From Acetomicrobium sp. UBA3949 (GTDB lineage Bacteria; Synergistota; Synergistia; Synergistales; Acetomicrobiaceae), in NCBI GenBank assembly GCA_002385485.1, contig DGDP01000021.1:1-5235 (forward strand): a stretch of 5,235 nt of DNA, read 5' to 3'. Positions 1 to 5,235 of the stretch are shown piece after piece (the stretch's first letter is position 1; each line of letters begins with the position of its first letter). Both the position numbers and the translations under genes were made by a program. The notes beneath the pieces were generated by a model that had not been told where the DNA came from, made no database searches, and saw nothing but the letters and a program-made list of their open reading frames with translations.

Positions 1-23
1 TACACACTATAATGGACAGTACT

Positions 24-389
24 TAAAAGTCGTATGGCTGCGCTGTTCTTTCTGATAATAATTTGATAATATATTCAGCTTACTCCTGTGCCCGCTGATA
101 ACCAGTTATCCGTTGAAGGGCTAATATTTCTGAACAACTCTGTTTTTTCATTGAGCACTGACAGAAGTCCCTTCCAGAATTAAAGTCTTTTTAGGTGCCG
201 TTCGGCCAAATCTTTCTTAACATCAACGGTTGCCCTCACTTCCTCGCTGGGCCCAGCGATTATGCTAAAAAGAGGCGCTACAGGAGAATCTCCTATTTTA
301 ACTGCCTCAATCTTTAATATATACCAATTCATATCCGCCGGCGTAACTTCATTAAGCCATTTAATGACGCGAATATGTTCTATTTCAAA
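24..389 (-). pseudogene. DUF4268-domain protein, C-terminal fragment with two in-frame stops
   Basis: Reading the minus strand in one frame from about 389 down to 24 gives about 122 codons of protein-like sequence. It includes HIRVIKWLNEVTPADMNWY, then EAVKIGDSPVAPLFSIIAGP, and after a stop FWKGLLSVLNEKTELF, NISPSTDNWLSAGTG and, after a second stop, IYYQIIIRKNSAAIRL. From memory this follows the order of DUF4268 proteins: a nuclease-like N-terminal part containing WLNE and IGDSPPAP-type motifs, then a domain with FW...L and NWISAG-type motifs. The frame is broken by TAA at 182-180 and TGA at 77-75, each replacing a single codon with no frameshift. The N-terminal half, which would hold the PD-(D/E)xK-like core, is missing. 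The right edge abuts the transposase remnant, and homology fades near position 24. The role of this family is not established; a nuclease or defence link is inference. The fragment is surely non-functional unless both stops are sequencing errors. Confidence 0.75.
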
Positions 390-624
390 TAACGTGGAAG
401 ACTTCCGGTAGCAAGAACCCTATCATCATCCTGACGTAAGCTTCTACGTTTCTGAGGCCAAAGTATAGACGCTCTTTAACATCTTTACCTTCGGTAGAGG
501 CGTTGGTGGTCTTATTGTCGAAGTAATTTAAGATTGGCTCACGCCATCTTTTAAGTGTATTTGACACCTTTTGGACTTTATGTATCTGAAGTCTTAGGAA
601 TCCCAAAGCTTTATTTAACATCAC
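385..624 (-). pseudogene. ISL3-family transposase, C-terminal fragment
   Basis: The translated 79 codons end in the pattern typical of the ISL3 (DDE_Tnp_ISL3) C-terminus: TLKRWREPILNYFDNKTTNA, then STEGKDVKERLYFGLRNVEA and YVRMMIGFLLPE before a TGA stop. The Glu in TEG corresponds to the last acidic residue of the DDE triad in this family, and the Y-FGLRN stretch matches the usual YGFRN motif. A full ISL3 transposase is about 400 residues or more, so most of the protein is absent, including the other two catalytic Asp residues. The nominal GTG start at 624 is not a real start. The same frame is open a few codons further up (KRFKV) and is then closed by TAA at 639-637. There is too little room before mrr for the missing part. 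It is a dead remnant. Its 3' end lies within a few bases of the DUF4268 fragment, as if the element had inserted into or beside that gene. Confidence 0.8.
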
Positions 625-860
625 CTTAAATCGCTTTTACTTGATTTTCATATGTTTTCTCAAATTACTCTGGCTTTTGTAGCTAAGCATCAAAAACAGC
701 CTAGTGGGATTGCAAAGACCTCAATATACTTAAAGATTTCGGAACTAGCTTCCATCCTGATTTTAAACCTGCAATGGTTCACAAAATTCTGCCTTCAAGA
801 TCTTAACGAGACTCTCCCTTGCAAAATTTCTTAAAGCAGTTTCATTTATGGTTCAATGAC

Positions 861-988
861 CCACTATTACATTACCTTGAATGAGGTCCTTCATTTATAA
901 TGACCTCCTGCTATTATCCTCAAAAAGAGGTGGTGAATATAATCCTAAAAACTCGGATATCTCAACTGAGAACCACATTAAATAGTGG
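861..988. repeat. 8-bp inverted repeat CCACTATT / AATAGTGG about 110 bases apart
   Basis: CCACTATT at 861-868 is the exact reverse complement of AATAGTGG at 981-988. Weaker similarity continues inwards for about ten more bases. The spacing is too large for a terminator hairpin. It could be the ends of a small non-autonomous element or chance in A+T-rich DNA. Confidence 0.3.
883..907. repeat. 6-bp inverted repeat GAGGTC / GACCTC
   Basis: GAGGTC (883-888) and GACCTC (902-907) can pair around a 13-base A+T-rich loop. It lies about 100 bases downstream of the mrr stop. There is no T-run after it on the minus strand, so it is not a convincing intrinsic terminator for mrr. Confidence 0.3.
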
Positions 989-1005
989 ACGTGTAATACG
1001 ATAAG

Positions 1006-1914
1006 CTATTCCTCTATAAAATAATCGTATTCTACTTTCTTTATTTGGTAGGTCATTGTTGTAGATACCCCTATATTGTATTCGATCATAAAATCAACTA
1101 ACATCTGCCCGTCAATGAGAACAATCTTCTTTGGTACGTTCGACGTATATTCCCGGGCTTCATTAGTGAACGATGAGGTCGTTATAAATACACCTTTGTG
1201 AGCTCTTCTCCCATCAAGGGCTCCCACGAACCTTTGCAATTCCGGACGTCCGACAGAACCTTCCCAGCGTTTTGCCTGGATGTAGATTACGTCAAGACCA
1301 AGGCGATCTTCGTTGATTATCCCGTCAATGCCACTATCACCAGTCCGCCCCACAGCTTGTGCTGCCTCTTTGAACGTTCCACCGTAGCCCATCGTAACAA
1401 GCAGTTCTACGACCAACCGCTCAAAGAATTCAGGCGAAGTTTTTTGGATCTGATCAAGAAGCTCACTTGCAAGTTCCTGCTTCAGCTCTTCATATGTGGC
1501 AGCGAGAATTTCTTCTGGCGTCTCGCTAATTTCCTTTGGAAAATCAACAACAATCCCTTCGCCTGTTTCCGTTCCAAACTTGAACTCTCGAAATTCTTTA
1601 TATTGACTCAAAAACTGAACGTCAATACGGGTAGGTTTCTGTTTAAGCACTTCAATGCCTCGATCGGTGATTCGAATGTACCCTCTGCGTGTTGATTCGA
1701 GAAGTCCCGCCTTTTTCATATAAGTACGTGCCCATCCAACGCGATTATCAAATACTAGCTGCTTGCCGCTTGGAAGAGGGGTTTGACGCTCCTTCGGCGT
1801 GAGATCAAATTGCTTAGCTAAGATTTCGATAACATCACGCATATAATGCTCCTGTCGGTCTCCTACTAATTTCAAAAGAGGAAGCATAATTTCTTGATAG
1901 CTGGGAATACCCAT
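1006..1914 (-). CDS. mrr: Mrr-type (type IV) restriction endonuclease
   Basis: This 302-residue protein has the length and layout of E. coli Mrr (about 304 residues). Residues 1-95 form the Mrr N-terminal winged-helix region, with PSGKQLVFDNRVGWARTYMK and KAGLLESTRRGYIRITDRG. A linker rich in Glu and Leu follows (130-155). Residues 157-275 form the Mrr catalytic domain: SPEFFERLVVELLVTMGYGG, then GRTGDSGIDGII with the likely metal-binding Asp197, then YIQAKRW with Gln213 and Lys215 of the (D)...QxK nuclease core, then VGRPELQRFVGALDG and GVFITTSSFT. The ending YDYFIEE resembles the DYFE end of E. coli Mrr. Family members cleave methylated foreign DNA in the cytoplasm, so the role is restriction without a partner methylase. 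The exact modification recognised cannot be read from sequence. The ATG at 1914 is fixed by a strong ribosome binding site. A TATGAT hexamer about 26 bases upstream (plus-strand 1940-1945) might be a -10 box but lacks a good -35. No methylase or partner gene is present. It appears intact and single-gene. Confidence 0.93.
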   Translation of the reverse strand: MGIPSYQEIMLPLLKLVGDRQEHYMRDVIEILAKQFDLTPKERQTPLPSGKQLVFDNRVGWARTYMKKAGLLESTRRGYIRITDRGIEVLKQKPTRIDVQFLSQYKEFREFKFGTETGEGIVVDFPKEISETPEEILAATYEELKQELASELLDQIQKTSPEFFERLVVELLVTMGYGGTFKEAAQAVGRTGDSGIDGIINEDRLGLDVIYIQAKRWEGSVGRPELQRFVGALDGRRAHKGVFITTSSFTNEAREYTSNVPKKIVLIDGQMLVDFMIEYNIGVSTTMTYQIKKVEYDYFIEE

Positions 1915-1923
1915 TGCTCATCC

Positions 1924-1929
1924 CCTCCT
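1924..1929 (-). promoter_or_regulatory. Ribosome binding site of mrr
   Basis: The minus strand reads AAGGAGGGGATGAGCA before the ATG. The AGGAGG core lies nine bases from the start codon, a near-perfect Shine-Dalgarno site that decides the mrr start at 1914 over later Met codons. Confidence 0.8.
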
Positions 1930-2269
1930 TTTTAATTCAATCATAAAGACTTGTCCTCAACAAAACGCCCTTAACTTTTTCCTAAACAATGGGCTATAAA
2001 CTATTATTGAGGTCAAAACCTTCAAATGTCCAAATGTGCTTAGAGTGATACCGAAAATGTTTTGCATGCAATATAGATCTTATATTTTTATGTACGTATA
2101 ATTTGTTCCATCTGTTCGTTGACTTAATATCATGCTAGTTGGTAGTAATGTAAATCGCTACCGCAATTTATTTTTCTTTGCCTTTCGCACAACCATACAT
2201 TTCTGCTCATGCCTTTATTTGTAGCTAAATTTCACAATCTCTGAACACTGCATAATTTCCATATACCTT
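1930..2269. other. A+T-rich intergenic region upstream of mrr
   Basis: About 340 bases, visibly richer in A+T than the two-component operon, with no supportable gene on either strand. It must hold the mrr promoter if mrr has its own, but no -35/-10 pair stands out. Minor symmetric sequences are present: a perfect 10-bp palindrome TTGCATGCAA at 2062-2071, and GGTAG/CTACC at 2141-2145 and 2158-2162 around a 12-base loop. Neither can be tied to a function here. Confidence 0.5.
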
Positions 2270-2536
2270 TCATGCAGCGCAAACAATGTCTATCTCCAAT
2301 ACACTTTTTATGCCTTCATGCTCATGAGTTAGTTGTAATTTACAATTACGCGCAACTAATGTCAAGGTGATATAAAAAAGCGGTAAAAGAGCATCAGAAT
2401 TGAATTTCATCTTTAGCATAATAAGAGATATTCGTTCCTGCCAAATGTTTTTATGACTTTTTAATCTATCCCATACCACAACTGGCGGAATCCTAAAGCC
2501 ATCAAACAACCACTCGACTTTATCAGCTAACCCCAA
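2270..2536 (-). CDS. Hypothetical protein, 88 codons, possibly a remnant
   Basis: I do not recognise this product. The frame opens with TTG at 2536, preceded by six G at 2543-2548 (minus strand GGGGGG, six bases from the TTG), which could act as a ribosome binding site. The N-terminal part (LADKVEWLFDGFRIPPVVVW) and the middle (SDALLPLFYITLTLVARN, a moderately hydrophobic stretch at about residues 48-64) look protein-like. The C-terminal part, ending IDIVCAA, gives no hint. No catalytic motif, signal peptide or clear membrane helix is seen. It lies between the truncated protease gene and mrr with gaps on both sides, so no operon partner is implied. It may be a small real gene, a decayed gene fragment, or a chance open frame in A+T-rich DNA. 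Confidence 0.3.
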   Translation of the reverse strand: MGLADKVEWLFDGFRIPPVVVWDRLKSHKNIWQERISLIMLKMKFNSDALLPLFYITLTLVARNCKLQLTHEHEGIKSVLEIDIVCAA

Positions 2537-2588
2537 AAATTTCCCCCCGTTATGGGATAGTCAAAAGAATAACGTGCAAAGTTGTCCC

Positions 2589-2622
2589 TGTGCCTTCGGT
2601 TATAGTCGTTTTATTAGGCACA
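2589..2622 (-). terminator. Weak stem-loop after the protease-TPR fragment
   Basis: TGTGCCT (2589-2595) pairs perfectly with AGGCACA (2616-2622), a 7-bp stem with a 20-base loop starting two bases past the TAA of the upstream frame. Its position suits a transcription end, but the loop is large and no T-run follows on the minus strand. It is at best a weak or factor-assisted terminator. Confidence 0.25.
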
Positions 2623-2624
2623 CT

Positions 2625-3449
2625 TTACTGTTGTTTCTGCACATTAATGGCATTTATTATTCCTGCCAAGGCATCGAGGCGAGCCAGAGGGTCTTGTATC
2701 GTTTGAGCGACCTTTAAGCTTTCATCGAGCTTTCCTGCCCTGGCCATAGTTATTGCTACCTCGGATAACGTATTTGACTTAATTCTGGCATCCGAAACCT
2801 TTTGGACAATTTGCAGCGCTTGGTCGAACTGTCCTACCCTTGCTAATCCTATGGCTATTTCTGTCGTTGCCCATGATTGCAAATCTCTATCGCTAATTTT
2901 CTGTGAAAACTGCAAAGCTATGTTAAAAGTTGCTAGGACACGATCAGTCTGGCCCGCTTTTGCCATCGATTGAGCAATTTTTATAAGAGCCCTAATAAGC
3001 TCGTCTTCACCTGCCTGAGGCGTTTGGAGGGCTTCTTTGTAGGTTTTATCCAATTCAGCTTGCGCAGCGACATGGGCAAAGGGTGCGAAGTAGTCCCCTG
3101 ACAAGGGTTGCACCTCGGCCTTGGCTTGTTTTAAAAGTTCCTTTACGACATTAGAAGGAATGGCGATGCTGACGACCTGTCCGTCTCCGATGGAGTAAAC
3201 ATCGGCCACCCCAACGACTTCGGCTTTCTTGTTAAAAACCGGTGCGCCAATGCTTTCCTTCGCAACAGGTGCCGTAATTTGCAATGCCCTAATTCCGCCT
3301 TTTAATTCCCTAACGGCACTGACGATACCGGTGCTTATCTGGCCTGCTGCAGACGGCTGCGAAGCAATGACGCAAATAGCCTCGCCCAGCTTGACTTTAT
3401 CGGAATCCCCAAGGGAAACAAAGGGCAAGTTATTCCCTTTATCTTGCAT
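2625..3449 (-). pseudogene. Truncated S1C (HtrA-like) serine protease domain with TPR-like repeats
   Basis: From the first usable ATG (3449) the frame encodes 274 residues. Residues 8-105 match the C-terminal half of a trypsin-like S1C domain: LPFVSLGDSDKVKLGEAICV, then STGIVSAV, then APVAKESIGAPVFNKKAEVV and IAIPSNVVKELL. In HtrA-type proteases the strand with APISPGNSGGPVFN carries the catalytic Ser. Aligned here, that Ser is Ile67 (ESIGAP). The N-terminal half with the catalytic His and Asp is absent. Residues 150-266 contain about three TPR-like repeats of 33-39 residues, for example IAIGLARVGQFDQALQIVQK and VAITMARAGKLDESLKVAQT, which suggest a protein-binding platform. No signal peptide is present. 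Homology begins right at the kinase gene's end, and the ATG overlaps the kinase stop by 11 bases without a strong ribosome binding site. I read this as the 3' part of a longer gene joined to the kinase by a rearrangement. A translated, non-proteolytic scaffold is possible but less likely. Confidence 0.7.
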
Positions 3450-4809
3450 TATATCCGGGCAATCGCACAATAACGCGCGTCCTTTCACCTTGTTTGCTTT
3501 CGATATCGACCCTACCTTTATGAAGTTCAACGATTCTTTTAACGATGGGCAATCCCAAACCTGACCCTCCATAATCTAGGGATCTCGATTTCTCGACCCT
3601 GTAAAACTGATCAAACACCTTGGGCAGGTCTTCTTCCGGCACTCCCGGACCGGTATTTTCAATAATTACTGCAGCTTCTGCGACATATCGTTCGGCTCTT
3701 ATCACTATCTGCCCGCCATCTTCGTTATATTTGATTGCATTGTTTAAAAGATTGGAGAAGGCACGTCGTAATTTCTCCTCGTCGCCCTTGACCCATAAAT
3801 TTTCAGGGAGGTGGACCTCCATCATGATGTTGCGTGCGTCGGATAAAAGTCGGTAATCCTCTATTAAAGCGGAAAGCAATTCGGTTAAATGGACCGGCTT
3901 TAAATCGAGGCCGGAAAGCGTTTCCAGTGACGACATGTCGAGGAGATCCTTGACCAACCGCTCCATTCGCAACACTTGATCGTTCAATCTGAGAAGATTA
4001 TCTCTTACCGAAGGGGAAAGGCTTTCCATATCCGAAGAGCAAATTTCGCCGATGGCCAATCTTATGGTAGCAAGCGGGGTTTTAAGCTCATGAGAAGTAT
4101 CGAAAAGAAAGTTTCTCTGTCTCATGAAAGAATACTGCAATCGGTCGAGCATCTGGTTTATCGTCACCGCCAGATCGTTAAATTCATCCCCCTGTTCATT
4201 TACAGGAAGCCGCTGCTCCAGATTCTTTTCGCTTATATCTCGTGCCAAATCTTTCATTTGACCTATGGGTTTTAGTATCTTGCCCGTTACGAAGCGACTG
4301 ATGAGGATCAAAATTAAAACAGAAAAAAGGAGGCCCAGCGGAATACCCCAAACCAGCTCTCTTATCTCCTCTTCAACCTTTCCTAAGGAACGACCGACTT
4401 GAACGATGTAATTTTTATCGCCTGAGGAGATCGGAAAGGCCTTAAGCCTGAACGCTTCGACTTTACTTTTACCGGAGGCATCGTTTACGGCTACGTGTCT
4501 TATGGTGACAGCAGAGTTTGGCTTTACCGAAGGAAGCCTGACAAAGTCGGCCATGTTCGAGCGAAAGATGACTTCGCTGTCCTGTCGATCGTAAATCACG
4601 ATCCAATACCCGTCATCTATATGCGAATTGAGCTGTCCTTTTGTGTGTTCTAACAACTCTACAACCTTATAAGCTTCCTCCTCAAGCATGGAATCTAAAA
4701 GCCTGAACGATTGTTCTACAAACTCATAAAACACTACGCCGGAGAAGAGAAAGCCTGATACCAAACCTGTTCCAACGATGAGAAGCATAATCCTTCTTCT
4801 TACGGTCAT
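3439..4809 (-). CDS. Membrane sensor histidine kinase (HAMP, HisKA, HATPase_c)
   Basis: This complete 456-residue kinase phosphorylates itself on His and passes the phosphate to the regulator encoded just before it. Residues 7-28 form the first membrane helix, about 30-150 an extracytoplasmic sensor domain of unrecognised type, and 152-174 the second helix (IPLGLLFSVLILILISRFV). HAMP spans about 172-225 (KILKPIGQMKDLA through QMLDRL). The H-box FDTSHELKTPLATIR places the phospho-acceptor at His240. The ATPase domain has the N-box NLLNNAIKYN (353-362), a G1 box ENTGPGVP (384-391) in which the usual Asp is Asn385, an F-box VFDQFYRVEKS and the G2 box GGSGLGLPIV (414-423). The end, VIVRLPGYNAR, is close to the usual family end, so the protein is intact. 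The ATG at 4809 overlaps the regulator's stop in ATGA, with GGTGA just before it, indicating translational coupling. The signal cannot be deduced. What follows the stop is a truncated gene, so the original downstream neighbour has probably been lost. Confidence 0.93.
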   Translation of the reverse strand: MTVRRRIMLLIVGTGLVSGFLFSGVVFYEFVEQSFRLLDSMLEEEAYKVVELLEHTKGQLNSHIDDGYWIVIYDRQDSEVIFRSNMADFVRLPSVKPNSAVTIRHVAVNDASGKSKVEAFRLKAFPISSGDKNYIVQVGRSLGKVEEEIRELVWGIPLGLLFSVLILILISRFVTGKILKPIGQMKDLARDISEKNLEQRLPVNEQGDEFNDLAVTINQMLDRLQYSFMRQRNFLFDTSHELKTPLATIRLAIGEICSSDMESLSPSVRDNLLRLNDQVLRMERLVKDLLDMSSLETLSGLDLKPVHLTELLSALIEDYRLLSDARNIMMEVHLPENLWVKGDEEKLRRAFSNLLNNAIKYNEDGGQIVIRAERYVAEAAVIIENTGPGVPEEDLPKVFDQFYRVEKSRSLDYGGSGLGLPIVKRIVELHKGRVDIESKQGERTRVIVRLPGYNAR

Positions 4810-5235
4810 TGTTCACCATCTTCGATCATATAACCAACGCTACGTACGGTCTGAATGATTTTATCGTTCCCCGCATCACCGATTTTACGGCGCAAATTTT
4901 TAATATGGACATCTATAAAATTAGACATGGTAAAGGGATCAAAGGCATCTCCCCATACATGTTCGGCCAAACTAAAACGCGATACGACCCTGTTTTTGTT
5001 GTAAAGCAGAAATTCGAGGATTGAAAATTCTTTTTGGGTGAGATCAATCGGCTCTCCATTTCTCGTGACCTTGCGGCTTACAGTGTCTAATCTTAGTCCT
5101 TTAACATCCAAAATCGCGCTATGCTGGCCACCGGATCTCCTCAACAACGCGCGCACGCGAGCAAGCAATTCGTCGATAGAAAAAGGTTTTGCCAGATAGT
5201 CATCAGCTCCGAGATTAAGCCCTTTGACCTTGTCC
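4806..5235 (-). CDS. OmpR/PhoB-family response regulator, N-terminus outside the window
   Basis: The frame is open to the window edge, showing 142 codons of the C-terminal part. The first residues (DKVKGLNLGADDYLAKPF) are the end of the receiver domain, including the conserved switch Lys of the KPF motif. The phosphorylated Asp lies beyond the window. SIDELLARVRALLRR is the last receiver helix and linker. The rest is a complete winged-helix DNA-binding domain: LRLDTVSRKVTRNGEPIDLT, KEFSILEFLLYNKNRVVSR, the recognition-helix region FIDVHIKNLRRKI, and the wing TVRSVGYMIEDGEQ. The wing has Ser where TVRGVGY is usual. It is the cytoplasmic partner of the kinase that follows, a DNA-binding transcription factor activated by phosphorylation. 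Internal TTG or GTG codons near 5168 are not the start, because conserved receiver sequence continues upstream. The target genes are unknown. Confidence 0.93.
   Translation of the reverse strand, partial: DKVKGLNLGADDYLAKPFSIDELLARVRALLRRSGGQHSAILDVKGLRLDTVSRKVTRNGEPIDLTQKEFSILEFLLYNKNRVVSRFSLAEHVWGDAFDPFTMSNFIDVHIKNLRRKIGDAGNDKIIQTVRSVGYMIEDGEQ

Larger units (their letters stand above)
625..1005. other. Decayed or non-coding stretch between transposase remnant and mrr
   Basis: About 380 bases with no convincing gene. I translated the minus strand over this stretch. All three frames are interrupted by stops and show no clear continuation of the ISL3 transposase or the DUF4268 protein. A plus-strand open frame of 60 codons (652-834) has no ribosome binding site and no recognisable motif. 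A minus-strand GGAGG (905-909) precedes an ATG at 894-892, but that frame stops after 13 codons. Small inverted repeats are listed separately. The stretch may include the former 5' part of the insertion sequence, too degraded to recognise. Confidence 0.5.

Noticed and set aside
652..834. A 60-codon plus-strand open frame between the transposase remnant and mrr.
   Set aside because: No Shine-Dalgarno site, no recognisable motif, and it lies in DNA that looks like decayed insertion sequence.
920..935. CCTC-AAAAA-GAGG mini hairpin as an mrr terminator.
   Set aside because: A four-pair stem with no following T-run on the minus strand is too weak.
1198..1695. A 165-codon plus-strand open frame.
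   Set aside because: It lies wholly antisense to mrr, whose protein is a strong family match. The plus-strand product has no recognisable motif and no ribosome binding site.
2141..2180. GGTAG/CTACC hairpin followed by a T-rich run on the plus strand, resembling an intrinsic terminator.
   Set aside because: The stem is only five pairs, the T-rich run starts several bases late, and no plus-strand gene lies upstream.
3450..3572. The protease-TPR frame stays open upstream to 3572 with an apparent start there.
   Set aside because: This part is an out-of-frame reading of the kinase ATPase domain (G2 box region), which is clearly the real coding frame. The residues show no protease similarity.
3635..3660. 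Asn in place of Asp in the kinase G1 box (NTGPG), suggesting a dead ATPase.
   Set aside because: N-T-G-x-G forms of this box are common in active OmpR-type kinases as far as I recall, and all other boxes are intact.
3229..4275. Several plus-strand open frames opposite the protease fragment and kinase.
   Set aside because: They mirror well-supported minus-strand coding sequence and look like random translation.
1..5235. CRISPR arrays, tRNA or rRNA genes, riboswitches.
   Set aside because: No regularly spaced repeats, cloverleaf-like sequence or conserved rRNA segment was seen in reading both strands.

Overview
The window looks like bacterial accessory DNA next to a chromosomal two-component operon. 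Every recognisable gene or remnant lies on the minus strand, so transcription runs from right to left. The organism cannot be named from this sequence alone. Shine-Dalgarno sites, codon choice and moderate base composition fit a bacterium. The style of the protease-TPR protein and the kinase would suit an anaerobe such as a member of the Synergistota, but that is a low-confidence impression.

Right part (3439-5235): the 3' part of an OmpR/PhoB-type response regulator, cut by the window edge, is followed by a complete HAMP-containing sensor histidine kinase. The two genes overlap by four bases (ATGA), a standard translationally coupled pair. Directly after the kinase, with no visible terminator, comes the 3' part of a gene for a trypsin/HtrA-like (S1C) domain fused to TPR-like repeats (2625-3449). 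It lacks the part that would carry the catalytic His and Asp, and an Ile stands where the catalytic Ser is expected. It is best read as a truncated gene joined to the kinase by a deletion or rearrangement.

Middle (about 1930-2624): mostly A+T-rich DNA with one weak hypothetical ORF of 88 codons, TTG-started (2270-2536). A complete mrr gene (1006-1914) follows, with a strong ribosome binding site. It encodes a type IV restriction endonuclease with an N-terminal winged-helix domain and a C-terminal Mrr catalytic domain, colinear with E. coli Mrr.

Left part (1-1005): gene debris. It holds a non-coding or decayed stretch with small inverted repeats (625-1005) and the C-terminal end of an ISL3-family transposase (385-624). 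Abutting that is a fragment of a DUF4268-type protein (24-389) interrupted by two in-frame stops. An intact mrr between insertion-sequence debris and broken genes is typical of a turning-over defence or accessory region. I see no convincing new multi-gene system. The most notable points are the kinase/protease junction, the loss of the protease active site, and the DUF4268 pseudogene, which simple ORF calling would miss.
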